Origin: Theobroma cacao
Taxonomy: Eukaryota; Streptophyta; Magnoliopsida; Malvales; Malvaceae
Reading direction: 5' to 3'
NCBI RefSeq assembly: GCF_000208745.1
Contig: NC_030851.1
Span: forward strand, 27,297,403-27,361,402
Length of the DNA stretch: 64,000 bases
A model generated the notes under the pieces. It was not told the DNA's origin. It worked only from the letters and a program-made list of their open reading frames with translations, and ran no database searches. The position numbers were made by a program, and so were the translations under genes. Below, one piece after another: positions 10,809 through 23,234 of this stretch. The stretch's first letter is position 1. Every line of letters starts with the position of its first letter.

Positions 10809-11463
10809 CTATAATTCCTTCATACTAATCATCCCTAAATTTCTTATAATCTCACAGAATCTATGTTCATTCAGAGGTTTGGTAAAAATGTCTGCTAATT
10901 GATGTAAAGTGTTCACAAATTCTATCTTAATATCATTTTTCACTACATGGTCTCTAATAAAATGGTGTCTAATTTCAATGTGCTTTGTCCTAGGGTGCTG
11001 CATAGGGTTTTTGGATATATTGATTGCACTTGTGTTTCACAGTATATTGGTATGTTATGCATAGTTATTCCATAATCTTTTAATTGTTGCTTGATCCAAA
11101 GAATTTTTGCATAGCAACTAGCTAGTGATACATACTCTACTTCGGCTGTTTACAAAGCTACTGAATTTTACTTCTTACTAGACCAAGACACAAGCATGCT
11201 TCCTAAAAATTGGCACGTTCCGCTAGTGCTTTTCTTATCAGTTCTGCTGCCAGCAAAGTCAGCATCGAATATCCAACTAAGCTAAGAGTTAAGTCTCTAG
11301 AGTACCATATTCCTAGTCCATGAGTGTCTATGAGGTATCTAAAAATTCTCTTAATAGTTGTTAGGTGTGATTCTTTAGGTTGTGACTGAAATCTAACACA
11401 CAAGTACACATTGAACTGAATATCCGGTCTACTTACTATTAAGTAGAGAATAGAGCTGATCAT
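10809..11463 (-). pseudogene. pol: C2 RNase H and end of pol, frameshifted
   Basis: The segment at 11463-11203 has the connection motif SRPDIQFNVYLCVRFQ and the QPKESHLTTIKRIFRYL stretch typical of Copia polyproteins. The segment at 11003-10809 has RTKHIEIRHHFIRDHV and QLADIFTKPL, the usual end of the Copia RNase H domain. The sequence between them also reads as RNase H (EYVSLASCYAKILWIKQQL-like), but a frameshift near 11035 and others separate the pieces. RNase H would degrade the RNA strand during reverse transcription. It directly follows the reverse transcriptase, as in other Copia elements. Confidence 0.8.
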
Positions 11464-11467
11464 ACCT

Positions 11468-12367
11468 CTATAGATTTTGATCTACATCTTTACCTTTTTC
11501 ATCTAAGTCAAGTTTGGTTGATGGAGTCATTGGTGTGGAAATTGATTTCAGCTTCAGCATATCGAATTTCTTGAGCATATCTTGAGTGTATCTTCCTTGG
11601 TTGATGAAGATTCCTTCCTCACTTTGTTTAATTTGAAGACTAAGGAAGTACTTCAACTCTCCTATCATGCTCATCTCAAATTCACCTTGCATTTCCTTAG
11701 CAAAGTTCTTGCATAAAGCCTCATTAGTTGCACCAAATACAATGTCATCCACATATATTTGTACAATAATTAAATCATTTAGATATCTCTTAATGAACAA
11801 TGTAGTATCGATGCTGCCTGTATCATACTTTTTTTTAACTAGAAATTTTGAAAGCCTCTCATACCAAGCTCTAGGAGCTTGTTTCAATCCATACAAGGCT
11901 TTATGAAGTTTGAAAACATAATCAGATTTTTCAAAGTTTTCAAAACCAGGTGGTTGTTCTACATATACTTCCTTTTGAATTAATCCATTTAAGAATGCAC
12001 TTTTTACATCCATTTGGAACAGTTTAAAATTCATGAAACATGCAAAAGCTAGCAATAACCTTATGGCTTCAATCCTAGCAATGGGAGCAAAGGTTTCATC
12101 ATAATCTATTCCTTCTTCTTGGTTGTATCCTTTTGCTACCAATCTGGCTTTATTTCTAACTACATTTCCTTACTCATCTACCTTATTTCTAAATACCCAT
12201 TTAGTACCAACAATAGGGTGATTTGAAGGTCTAGGTACCAATGACCATACACAATTCATTGTGAATTGATCAAGTTCTTCTTGCATGACCATTATCCAAC
12301 TTTCCTCTTTTTCAGCTTCTTCAAAGTTTTTAGGTTCAATTTGAGATAAAAAAAGCTGAAAACTCAC
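11468..12367 (-). pseudogene. pol: C2 reverse transcriptase (Copia type)
   Basis: The 224-residue open stretch at 12142-11468 holds most of the reverse transcriptase. It has FQMDVKSAFLNG with catalytic Asp at residue 45, ALYGLKQAPRAWY near residues 82-94, and YVDD at residues 130-133, the metal-binding aspartates. The upstream piece at 12367-12170 carries W..VPRP..H.IVGTKWVFRNK, the usual entry into Copia reverse transcriptase. A stop near 12168 separates the pieces. The enzyme would copy the element RNA in virus-like particles. Key residues survive, but the frame is broken both upstream and downstream. Confidence 0.88.
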
Positions 12368-12452
12368 AAGTTTCTCTATTTGCTTTCATAGCTCTAACTC
12401 CTTGTGAAATGTCACCTATTATTTGGTCTTGTGGGTGATCTCTTACAAATCT

Positions 12453-12650
12453 CTAACTCCTTGGTAGATCATCATGCTGATTTTCTGCTCTTTGCAGATT
12501 TTTTAAAGGTGGAGTTGCAATTTCTCTTCTAGGTGAGCTTTCTTCATTATTTTTGTTGTTCTCTAAGCTCATTTCCTCCATTTGTTTTTCTAGGATTTCT
12601 ACATCATCATCATCATCATGAACTTCTTTTTTGTAAAGCATTGGACTCAT
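12453..12650 (-). pseudogene. pol: C2 linker between integrase and reverse transcriptase
   Basis: This is a 65-residue acidic open segment with an Asp run (about residues 12-17) and many Glu/Asn residues. Copia polyproteins have a variable acidic linker of this kind between the integrase C-terminus and reverse transcriptase. It is joined to neighbours by broken frames on each side. No catalytic function is expected. Confidence 0.55.
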
Positions 12651-12665
12651 TAAAACTACATGGAT

Positions 12666-13511
12666 TTATTCTTCAACGGTTAAGGTCCTTTTGTTAAAAA
12701 CTCTAAAAGCCTTTGAGTTTAATTCATATCCTAAAAATATTGCTTCATCACTCTTTGCATCAAACTTCCCTAGGGGCTGTTTTCCATTGTTCAATACAAA
12801 GCACTTACAACTAAAACTCCAAAAGTGAGAAATATTTGGTTTCCTACCTTTATAAAGTTCATATGGAGTCTTTGAAATCAAAGGTTTTATTGAGACTCTA
12901 TTAAGAATATAAGCTGTTGTATTTACTACCTCAACCCAAAGATATTTAGGTAGGTTGTTCTCACATAGCATAGTTCTAGCCATTTCTTTTAGGGTTCGGT
13001 TTTTCCTCTCTACAACTCCATTTTGCTGGGGTGTTCTAGGTGCAGAAAAATTATGATCCAACCCCTTTTCATTGCAAAATTTTTCAAACTCATCATTTTC
13101 AAATTCTCCTCCATGATCACTCCTTATGCTAACTATGGCTAGTCCTTTTTCATTTTTTACTTTCTTACAATGGCTTAAGAAGGCTGATAAAGCATCATTC
13201 TTATGAGCAAGAAAATAAACCCAAGTATATCTAGAATAGTCATCAACTATTACAAAGCCATAAGATTTTCTTCCTAAGCTAGTTATGCTTATTGGACCAA
13301 ATAGATCAATATGAAGCAATTCAAGAGGTCTAGATGTTGACACAATCTTCTTAGACTTGAAAGATGTTCTAACTTGTTTTCCTAGTTGGCAAGCATCACA
13401 TATTTTGTCGCTTTCAAATTTTATATTTGGCAGCCCAGCAACAAGATTTTTCTTAATTAATTTTGACATAGTATGCGTGCTCACATGTCCTAATCTCCTA
13501 TGCCATAGCAA
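12666..13511 (-). pseudogene. pol: C2 integrase (Copia type), catalytic core intact
   Basis: This is a continuous stretch of 281 residues. The zinc-binding HHCC motif is present (His4, His9, Cys38, Cys41, in LWHRRLGH and CDACQLGK). The catalytic triad is complete: Asp69 in LLHIDLFGP, Asp132 in IRSDHGGEF and Glu168 in GVVERKNRTL. Exactly 35 residues separate the last two, the DD35E spacing. The GKF..KSDEAIFLGY stretch near the C-terminus is the usual post-core module. Integrase would join element cDNA to host DNA and make the five-base duplications seen here. This domain looks the least damaged in the window, although the polyprotein frame is broken around it. Confidence 0.9.
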
Positions 13512-13900
13512 CTATCATTTTCAGCATTTGCAACACGACATACTTCACTATTTACTTCAAGATCTTCAAGAAAAACTACATACATATTTTTCAATCTTTT
13601 TCCTATAAATGAGATTTTATTTGTACTCATATCTATCACTTCACACTTAGTTGAATCAAAACATCCTTTAAATCCTTTATCACATAATTGACTAATACTT
13701 ATAAAATTATGCTTTAAGCCTTTAACCAACAACACAAGACTAATTTGAGTTTGGAAATTCTTACCAACCGTACTTATACCATGGATTCTACCTTTTGAAT
13801 CATCTCCAAAGGATACGGTTCCTCCCTTTCTGTTATCCAGTTGAGCAAGCAACATTTCATGTCCTGTCATGTGTTGTTAACAGCCACTGTCCATGTACCA
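13490..13900 (-). pseudogene. pol: C2 protease and pre-integrase region
   Basis: On the minus strand WYMDSGC is encoded, with the aspartic protease Asp-Ser-Gly at 13891-13883. It is followed at once by a stop codon (TAA near 13880) and then HMTGHE and a 126-residue open stretch. That stretch has the GI-STVGK, VLLVKGLKHNFISISQLCDKG segments characteristic of Copia protease and pre-integrase sequence. The protease would cut the Gag-Pol polyprotein. The stop two residues after the active site kills the frame. Confidence 0.82.
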
Positions 13901-13984
13901 AGGCTGTTTCTTCTTGAGTTGAGCTCTTGAACATGTCCCCTTTAAGTCCAGCTCAACCTATAAAACAGAATTTCAGTTTTTCTT

Positions 13985-15599
13985 TATAGATACCCATACT
14001 TTGATGGGTCATTGAGTGTTAGTTGCAACAAAGGATCCCTTAGGTACCTAGATTTTCTTAACTTTCTGCACTTTTCTTTTCTTAAAACAATCATCTGATA
14101 AATGACCAATTTTACTACAAATGTAGCATCTTTGTGATGCATTAGTAGAATTTTTCTTTTTGTACACATCACTTTTTGGAAATTCATTTTTCAAATTTTA
14201 AAGAGCTATGTTTTCATCAAGAGTTATTTGCAAAGCTTCAGACTTGTTTTTCAGCTCTTGTTTTAAAACCTCAAAGTCTGTTTTTGAGTGTTCTAACTCA
14301 ACTAGGAAAATATTTCCTTGCTAAAAAATAGAAGTAAACTCTTGTTTGATTTGTTCCAAATCATTTTCAAGTAATGCAGCTTTTTTCTTTAATGATTTGT
14401 ATTTTGAAAAAAGCTTTTCGAATTCATCGTAAAGGCATTCATACTAATCTTGTAAGTCATCAAAAGAATTATTGTAGGGGGTGAGGATACTTCTATTTCA
14501 TCATCTTGTGCAATCAAACAAATATTGGCTCTTTTCTTAGATTTTTCATCTTCAGCTTCAGAGCTTAAATGTCACTATCCGACCATGCAACAGCCACCAT
14601 TGCTTTCTTGGATTTCTTATTTTTCTTAGGAGTTTCATCTTTCAACAATGGGCATTCAGACTTGAAGTGACCAGGTTTCTTGCACTTGTAGTAGATGAGC
14701 TCTTCTTTTTTGTTGGAGTCAATTTTGTTTCTGTTTTTCCATGAGGCACCTTGGTCTTTCCTAAAACCTCTTCTAGCTAGCCTTCGGTTTCTTCTACTCA
14801 TTAGCTTTCTGAATTTTCTTGCAACCAGAGCTAATTCTTCATCATCATCACAAGAAAGCTCTTTCAGCTCTTCTTCAAGGATGCTGGCTTTAAGTGCAAT
14901 ACTCTTTTTCTTTTCCTTTGATTCTCTTTGGTCTTCTTCTTCCTTAAGCTCCAGCTCATGAGTTAGAAGAGAACCACAAATCTCATTAAGTGTGATGATG
15001 TTAAGATATTTAGCCTTTCTAATGGTAGTCACTTTTGGCTTCCAAGATTTTGGTAGGCTTCTAAGTAGTCTCTTTACTAATTCATGATTAGAGATAGGCT
15101 TGCCTAGCTGACTCAATTTATTTGTGATGTTTGTAAACCTATCAAACATGCTGGTGATGTCTTCACTAGGCTCCATTTTGAACATTTCATAACTTTGTGT
15201 TAAAAGAGTAATTTTGGACTCATTTACTTGAGAAGTCCCTTCATGGATTATTCTAAGTTTTACCCACACTTGTTTAACTATTGTATAGCTTGAGACTTTG
15301 TTAAACTCAGTGGCGGTTATTGCACAATGCAATGTGTTGATGGCTTCAAAGTTAATTTAAACTTTCTTAGTTTCAGCCTTGGTCCATTCAGACCTTGGCT
15401 TGGGCATCAACTCATTTTTCACCACATTCACGGTTCAAGGCATAAAGGGTCCATCAGTTATGACGTCCCATATTTCATATTTTATAGCTCTAATATAAAT
15501 TGACATTCTAGTGCTCCAATAAGGGTAATTAAAGCCATCAAACAGAGGTGGTCTGTTTGTTGATTATCCCTCAACCACTACTGATTTTTGGAGAGCCAT
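13985..15599 (-). pseudogene. gag: C2 gag with two zinc-knuckle regions
   Basis: The likely start is the ATG at 15599 (MALQKS), 45 bases beyond the primer site. Early stops interrupt it. The main open part (15332-14565, 255 residues) has the Copia gag core (WVKLRIIHEGTSQV, FDRFTNITNKLSQLGKPI, RLLRSLPKSWKPKVT), an acidic helical stretch and the knuckle YYKCKKPGHFKSEC, in which the first Cys is replaced by Tyr. A second, intact CX2CX4HX4C knuckle (CYICSKIGHLSDDC) lies at 14128-14087 after a broken helical stretch. A long gag with coiled-coil-like sequence fits Sireviruses. Gag would form the virus-like particle and bind RNA. Confidence 0.82.
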
Positions 15600-15643
15600 T
15601 TGGATCCTCTTTAAAGATGTTAAGCCTTAATAACAGGGAACAA

Positions 15644-15655
15644 GCTCTGATACCA
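15644..15655 (-). other. C2 primer binding site, initiator tRNA-Met type
   Basis: The minus strand reads TGGTATCAGAGC two bases inside the 5' LTR edge at 15658. This is the standard complement of the 3' end of plant initiator tRNA-Met and primes minus-strand DNA synthesis. It fixes the polarity of C2. Confidence 0.9.
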
Positions 15656-15657
15656 CT

Positions 15658-16409
15658 TGTTGGTCCCTATAATATGTGCTAGAGGGGGGGCTGAATAGCA
15701 CAATTTGGGTCTTAACAATATTAGAAACTAATTTCCAAAACTTAAGAAAATAAAAACTGAGTACAAGATGCACAACAATTTAGAGTGGTTCGGTCCAAGA
15801 CCTACATCCACTACGTTGATTATCCAACCAAGGATTTTCCCAACAAATCAACTAAGATTCGATGAAATTCACAAGCTTTCACCAAGCTTTACAATGGCTT
15901 TTCAAGGCTTAGTCAAAACCTTTTACACTAGTTTTTCACGATCTCAACTAAATCCCAAAGTGGTTTTCCAAGGCTCAACCACAACCTACAACAATCAAGC
16001 TATTCCAAGCTTGAACAACCCCTTAGAGTGACTTCCTCACTCTAAGAATACAAGAAAAGTAGTAAAAGAAAGTACCTATGATCACTGGCTGATCTGATTG
16101 GTACAAGATTAAGTGCAAAATACAAATGCAAAGAGTACCTGTTTAAGTGAAGACAAGTGCAGTGAAGATTTTCTCGTTTTTCAACTCTCTATAGCTCAAA
16201 TCTCATTCAAGGCTACAAAAAAACTTGTTTCTAATTGTTGGAAGACCTTTTTATACTTGGAGATGCAACTCTGATGGCAGTTTGACAGACAGTTTATGGC
16301 CGTTGGAAACAGTTGAGGATGAGTTCTAACCGTTAATCAGTCTTATAGTACTCTAGTTCAAATTGCAAACAGAGAGCTCTTAGTCATTGACTTCGTTGAC
16401 TAATTTGGT
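15658..16409 (-). repeat. C2 5' LTR, R/U5-side part
   Basis: This is the first 752 bases (in plus coordinates) of the C2 5' LTR. It is nearly identical to 6551 onward and breaks off at TTGGT (16405-16409), the left target duplicate of L1. The LTR continues at 26205. The open stretch at 15768-16031 is an LTR shadow. Confidence 0.9.
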
Positions 16410-19388
16410 TGTCAAGCCCACTACAATATGTTTATTTTGCCATTCTTACATAAGAATGAATGTTTGCTTACTTGGGTACCTCAAAAATCGTTAAAGGACG
16501 GTATTGTACCAAATGGTACAATTAAGTTGAATTAAGTCTCGAACTAGTCCAAATAGAAATTTTAAAATGAAATTGAGAAATTTAAAACCCCAGAATGACT
16601 TAAAATGGTGATTCGGAGTTCAAGAACCGATTTGGAGTCAAATTGGAATTTTCATGATCTAGGGGTAAAATGGTCATTTCCCACCCGAGGTTAAAAATTA
16701 GAATGTTGGATGAAATTTTTGACCAAGATTGATCATTTGGAGTATAATTTGAGTTTGAGAAGTGAAGAATTTTAATTCCAATATTTTTTCGAGCATAGGG
16801 GTAAAATAGTCATTTTGCCACCCTAGGGGTAAAATTACAATTTTACACACCCAACACTTGTCCAGCACATGGATTTTACCCAATATTATCATGCATACTT
16901 GAAGGATTTTATGTGGTGGAGAAAGAAAACTGAATAGTTAAGAATTTAAAAATGGACCAATAACATGGTGACAAATGTCAAGCTTAGATTATTTTATTGT
17001 TTGGCTTTAAAAATCAGCCTACAACTCTTCCACATTCATTCTTATGGCCAGCCATAGCAAGAACAAAGGGATAAAAGAAAGAACAAGAACCCTAAGGTGA
17101 AAAATTCAATAGAAAAGTGTGAAAATTAAAGTAATCAAGCAATCAAAGGTAAAATTTCTTGATTTTGACTTGTGATCTACCTTTCCCATGCATTATTTTG
17201 CATTTTCCATGGTTGAATCACAAGATGTCACGAAGGATTCATGGTTGACCGAATTTAGAGAGAGAACATTTGATGATTTAGTTGGTTAGATTTTAATGTA
17301 TTTTAATGTTTTTAGTTAGTTAGTGATGTGTAGCATGAAAATCAAGCAAGAAAAATTCATTTTCTCCCATCACCCATCATTGGCCGAATTTTCCATGTAT
17401 AGTGTGGATGATGATTTTGATTTTATTTCAAGTGAATTGGTTAGGAAATGATGAATTACGGTGAGAAAATCAAGTAGGAAAAATCATAATGTTGAAGCAC
17501 CCACCATGGCCGAATTTTCCAAGAGACGATGTGATGATGATTTTGCTAGATTTTATGCTATTTGACTTGTGTTTGATGATTTGGAGTATTGGGAGAAAAA
17601 TGGAATTATTTGGAGTTAAATTGGACATATTGGCCAATTAATCGAGAGATAGATCGAATTAGGCCAATACCGTTTTATTTAGGGACAGAATTGAATTTGT
17701 GTAGAGTACCGTGTTTGGACGATAATCCGAACAATTTGCATCCCATTTCATGCATTAGTAAAGAGCCTAAAATAGATTTATAATGGTATGACATAGTATA
17801 TTGAATTATGTGTCGTGTATTGTGTATAGGTGGTTAGCCCTCTAACAAGGGTAAAGACGTTGTGTTAGAGGACTGAGAATATGAGTATTTCAAACTCCTG
17901 ATATAGTGAGTAACCTTACTATTGTCTTAATTATATAAAGTGATTTTTATCCGATTTGTGATTTTATGGAAAATGAGTTGAAATGATAAATCTTTATGTT
18001 TTATAAGCAAAATGTGTTTAAATGAAATAATTTATAAAATTGTCTTGAAATTGAATAATGACTTTGAAAATATAGAGTAGTTGGAGACCATTTGATGTAT
18101 TGTGTATTTATGGTTCTAATTGATTGGCTTATGACAATATGGGCATGAATGGCTAAAGTGGTATTTGTGTTGAAATGTATAAACTATTGTTTGCCTTGCT
18201 AGGCTAGATAACGATAAAATTGCCATGTCATGCTATTGAATTTTTATTGTATGGTGGGTTTAGCTTGCTGCAATGGGCTGGTTCTGTAGACCAGCCTATT
18301 AGAGGGGCACGAAACCTGGTCATATTCATACCTCAGTATGAGAGGCGTGGATGGATAACTCATGAGGTTAACACTTTAGAGTTCATTTCATGCCAAACCA
18401 CCACGTGAGGGTGAACTCGGCCAATGCCAAGGAACGACTATGTTTCCAAAATAAAAACATGATTTATGCATACATAACTTTTTACCATCCTTGGCGGACT
18501 CGGTTGGAATAGCCCTCGATCAAGGCATCTCAGATAACTAGGTATAAAAATGATTTTGGCACGAGCCAAAGTTTTAAGAAATTCATAAGCCATGTTGATT
18601 ACTCGATTTATATGAATTGATTTTATTTGGTTGAAACAAGTTGAAAGGTGATGAATTACAGTATGTTAAACTGTTTTATCTGTCTCCATTTACTCGGCTT
18701 TAGATATTTTATATGATATTTGTTTACTCACTAGGATTATATAATCTCACCACCCTCCTTTCCACCCATTTTAGGCTCAGGATAGTCTATAGATAGCTGA
18801 TTTCATTGAGGACCACCATTGAATTTGCATCCTCCAAATTGTAGGTTCACAATCTTTCTTACTTTTGGTTATTCGAGGGTCCACTTGTTACTGTAAATTA
18901 AATTAAATACTCCGACTTACTGTATTACGATATATATGAATTGATTTTGCTTTTATGCTGTAAAAATTATTTATGCAGTGTTCTAAAAATATTGTTTTAT
19001 GAGAAAATTGAATATTTTATTCAATATTTTTATTCTATTTTAATAGTCATAATTTTAGTTTAAATGAATGTTTTAGACATCCAATTTTATTTTTGATTAT
19101 GAAATATGTGTTTTGCACCCGTATACTACATTATTAGCTGGTTTCAAAATTTTCATTAAAAAAATGACCAAAATGCCCTTGTGAGAAAAAAATTATTTTT
19201 CTATTGTTTTGATTTGGAAATAGTTTAAAATCTTTTAGAACATGATATTTGGCAATGGTTACTCACAGGGGAAATGAAAAGCTGATGTTAAAGTCTTGCG
19301 AGGTTCCGGTTGACATTCCGGGTAATGAGTGTCGATCAGGACATCACGGTGGTTAACACGGGCTCGAGGGGAGTTTCGGGTCATGACA
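16410..19388 (+). repeat. L1 5' LTR
   Basis: The LTR runs from TGTCAAGCCC to GGTCATGACA and matches the 3' LTR closely along its whole length. A perfect 7-base stem (GGCTGGT/ACCAGCC with a 7-base loop) lies at 18276-18296 and also in the other LTR (25092-25112). Small ORFs such as 18220-18408 and 25011-25212 occur as a pair simply because the LTRs are duplicates. Confidence 0.9.
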
Positions 19389-19395
19389 ATTAAGT

Positions 19396-19407
19396 TGGTA
19401 TCAGAGC
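19396..19407 (+). other. L1 primer binding site, tRNA-Met type
   Basis: TGGTATCAGAGC lies seven bases after the 5' LTR end, matching the 3' end of initiator tRNA-Met. Confidence 0.9.
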
Positions 19408-19621
19408 TTTTGGTTTTAAAGATCAAAGCACAGAGCTTTTGGTTTTAAAGTTATTTTAAAAATTTACAGTGTCAGTGTGGCCCCAAGTCAAGTTAGGTTA
19501 GGTTAAGTAGAACGCATGCATCTACATATAGAAACCTACCTCCTCTTGTGATGCATGAATGGTTATGTAATTATTGCTTAGTTGCATATAGGTTTTGAGG
19601 TGCGCTGGTGACACACACACC

Positions 19622-20071
19622 ATGTCTAGGAGAGACGGTAGTCTAGATGCCTCTCATAGTATTAGTGAGGGATCGTTAGATTCTACTGCTAGGAGCCGAT
19701 GGTAGCCCGAACCGAGTAGTCCAGAAAGTGTAGATAGTAGTAATATTAATGTAAGCATGAGAGATTTCCTTTTTAAAGAATCTAAGGAATATGCTAAAGA
19801 AAGGGAGAAATTAAGGATAGCCGAAAGAGGTATTCGTCCTAGGAATGGGGTGTCAGTTGTTCGACACTATCCTCCAGGCGGTGGAATGAATGTAAAGGAA
19901 CAACAAGAAAAGAATAGGGAGAAAGTAACTGTTGCAAATTATCCCCTTAGGAATGTGAACATTGTACGACATTTTCCTCCCGGTTGTGGAAGAAATGCTG
20001 CACCGGTGAGTTATGAGGAATGTAGGAGAATACAACAAGCTTGGATTGAGGAACAAAGGAGAAAATCTTAG
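19622..20071 (+). pseudogene. L1 small gag-like ORF with repeated PPG motif
   Basis: The frame opens with ATG at 19622 (MSRRDGSLDASHSISEGSLD), meets one TAG at 19703-19705 and continues to the stop at 20071, about 149 codons. Its C-terminal part contains two copies of a motif of the form RN-x-V-VRH-aromatic-PPG-x-G (near 19837-19890 and 19948-20000). A basic helical tail follows with ECRRIQQAWIEEQRRK. D2 has the same protein start and tail on the minus strand (44649-44239), so the ORF is a conserved family feature. No known domain is recognisable to me. Position after the primer site and the basic charge suggest a reduced Gag or RNA-binding protein, which is an inference. Confidence 0.55.
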
Positions 20072-23000
20072 GAGGAGAACCCAAAAAAGGATCTTAAGAA
20101 AGACTTGGAGTAAAATCTTTCGATAAGATCAGATTAAGATAATGATCCCAATGACATGTAATATTTTCATAGGATTTTGTACTACTTTAACTTTAGGTAG
20201 ATGTAGTGTAAGGAGATAATAATTATCTGTACAAAGAAGTTAATAGTTTGGCTTTTAAAGTGTATGACTAGAATGGATTATAAAATAGTTGTTTAAATGA
20301 CTGGATGTATATGGGAATCTTTTAGTATGACAGGGATAAATTGGTAATATAATTATTGAGAAAGGTTATAGGAGGAAGCAATAATGTTATAAATGACATT
20401 CGAAATGGATAACGTGATTAAGTTGATGATTGTAATTTAAGCATGAAGGGGATCACTCAGTGATGCCATGACACTATGAGGTAATAATTGGGGCACAAAT
20501 ATAGCCCAATGAAGTTAAATTATGGAATATAGGGAATATGAAATTTTGATTTAGCAAGGATTGCGAGAATAAAGTGAGGGGGAAGTTGAGCTGTTTTCGT
20601 AGTTAATTATTTCGAAAGTCAATAAAATTATTGGAGTACAAGACAAGGAAGATAATTAGATAGGGATGACAATAAATTTGAGGAAAGTTGTAGACAGTAA
20701 GCAACTTATGTGTGAGGTGGTATATATGTTATGAATTTATTACACCATATGGAAATGATGTTTTGAGGTGGGATTTTATGACGGATGAAAGTCAAAAGAT
20801 GACATGAGTTGAAAGTATAAACTTGGCTTAGTGCATATGACAAGCAAAAAGAAGGTACCTATACTTATGGAACTCATGATATATGCCTAGAAGGGAAACC
20901 TAATGGTTGAGGATGATTGATGTAGTGACTTTGAATGTAGACAAATAGCTTTGATAAGGAAATTTCTAGTAGTTGCAATGCCACAATACTGATTAACAAA
21001 CACTGTTGCGTTAAGAACCCCTAATGGCTAGAAAACATGAGTAAACTGTGAGCGGCATAAAGATTGGACTCAAAAGTCGAAAAAGGGTTATTGGTTTTAA
21101 TGTCAAGTTTCGCTATTGGGAGTCTTAAGTGCATTGGGGGAGTGTTAAAATGAATAATATGTTGACTAAAGTCAAATCTTAAGAAATAAAGTAAACCTTG
21201 TAAAAGGTTAAAGAGGAAGTGAGGGAAAGGTTAGATGAATGTATGAGATGTTGATAAGAGATGTCAATACCAAGTGATGAGAGTGTGAATGAAGATTGCA
21301 AGAATGATATAACAAATGAGTTTATATAGAATATTGTTATGAGAATATACAAATCTTGTCTTGACTTTGTTGAAAGGATAGGATTAGTGACAACACAAGT
21401 AAACTATGTGGTATACTAGAAACTCTTGGAGATTAGTTGAAGCATGAGTAGTTAAGCATGCATTTAAATATTTTGGTGACCAAGTGCATACCTTTATGGA
21501 AATGATATACTTGGAGTATGAAAAAGGAAATAAGTGATTAAGTGTTTCAAGAATGTTTAAATACCTTTGAGAAAGAATTATAAGTTATACATGATGAGCA
21601 CAAGATGCATGACTTTGAAACTTTTTAAGGAGCCAAATGGCTAAGTCTTAGGTTAAGTGATCACCTGTTGTGAGACATAAGTTTAAAGATAGATATCCCC
21701 AAAGAAATACTCAATGCCATGGATCTCGTGAAAGCAAGCACTAAGTTATGTGGTTATAAAAAGAAAGCTATAAGTTGAGAGTGATATTAGTATTAATATT
21801 GAAAAGTACTTGAGGAGAATCTAGTTTCAAGTTTTGCAATTTCAAGTGCAATTTATAAATTGGCTAAGGGAGAATGATGTTATATTCATATGAAAGAGTG
21901 GAACAAAGGATGATTGAAGTTGGCCTTGATAATGAAGTCAGATAATGAAACTTTCCTAATATACTATGGAAATTGAAATTCGAAAATGCTTGAGGCATAC
22001 ATGAGTCAAATGAGTTTGAGTTTTAAGTGACAAATCAATATCAGAATGCAAGAAGGATACAAGGTAATGTAGAGGCATGGAAGAGAATTGAGGAATAAGG
22101 ATGACTCTTAGGAATTATGGTATTGCATAACATGCAATAATCAAGTCAAGATAAATCTTTGAAGTATCAATGGGATTATAAAGCATACATGCATAATAGA
22201 TTATAATTCAATGGAGATGACATTATGATGCAATGATATATAGTACAAGGAAACTTAAGCATATAATTGGAAATGATAAGAAGAGAGTATAAGTATGTAA
22301 ATGATGTGGAACTATGCACAAGCATGATGAGAATTTGTATGAATTATGAAGATTATTCTATTGAATGTTGGTTATGGATAGAAATGAACAAAGAGAAATT
22401 AGTCTGAAGGTATTTGTAAACAGAGACCCGTATACATAATGAGGAATATGGACATTTGAATGTGCGTGTATACGTATGTGTGGAGTTAGTGATGTACCCA
22501 ATTAAAATGAAGAATGGTTTTAGTGGTTTGAGATCTAAACTCAATATATTTGATGAGTTGTATAGATAATGTAACGATCAATAATCTTATCAGAAGTCGA
22601 TTTATGGAGACCCAAGGAATTTTGGGGAAACAGTTAAGAGAATGTAATCTATAGTGCGATTAAGCCATATGAGATGGATTAATAGGATTAAGAAGATTGA
22701 AATTTCCTAAATGTAAAGTAAACATGAAGTATATGGAAATAATTGAAGCTATTAATCTTCCCTAACGCTGAGGATATGTACAAGAATGAGTATGGTGTGT
22801 TAATGATGCCGTAAACTACACAATAATGTATGAGGATAGGAATGAATGAATGAGAGTCAAGAAATTTGATATGGAATGAAGTAATAGGTTAGTAATTGGT
22901 ATACCTACATAAGTATAAAATGTGATCGAAATTGGTATGATTGAGATGGAGTTATGGTTCAAGTTTAACGATAGTAATAGAAGCATGCTTGGTGTCTCGA

Positions 23001-23234
23001 TATAAGAGATCATAATTGTGAAGTTTACTGTTGATCTAATTTTAAAGGGTAATAATAGACATTAGTTAAGTACTCGAGTTAAATTGGAGGTAAATGAGGT
23101 GAACAAATCGAAATTCCCTATAAAGGGGAGGACATAAGAAGTCGAGCATTGGATGAGAAAACAATATCCCCACATTTTCTTTGAGTTTAGTAAACGAAAT
23201 TTTGAGGTCAAAATTTTATTTTAAGGGGTAGTGC
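20072..23234 (+). other. L1 interior without recognisable genes, ending in a purine tract
   Basis: About 3.1 kb of AT-rich sequence with dense stops on both strands. It is collinear with the D2 interior on the minus strand; for example 22380-22460 matches the reverse of 43375-43465. I see no reverse transcriptase, integrase or RNase H motif. The last bases (TTTAAGGGGTAGTGC, to 23234) form the probable polypurine tract. Conservation of this stretch in two copies indicates that the element spread in this reduced form. Confidence 0.7.

Noticed and set aside
9910..10980. Possible host coding exons in the long open stretches between pol and the 3' LTR of C2
   Set aside because: The same ORF tail is present in C1 beside its LTR, and the whole region lies within the C2 target duplicates, so it belongs to the element.
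11667..11906. 79-codon plus-strand ORF within C2
   Set aside because: Antisense shadow of the C2 reverse transcriptase, whose motifs are on the minus strand.
18220..18408. ORF of 62 codons with a near-identical partner near 25011-25212
   Set aside because: Both lie at the same position of the two L1 LTRs, so the match is due to LTR duplication and not to protein selection. There is no known domain.
19396..19407. tRNA gene fragments at TGGTATCAGAGC sites
   Set aside because: All four such sites sit just inside LTR ends and are primer binding sites. No cloverleaf sequence surrounds them.
20072..23213. Hidden pol genes in the L1 interior
   Set aside because: I looked for reverse transcriptase, RNase H and integrase motifs in all frames and saw none. 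Stops are dense and the D2 copy is equally empty. A sensitive profile search could still find remnants.
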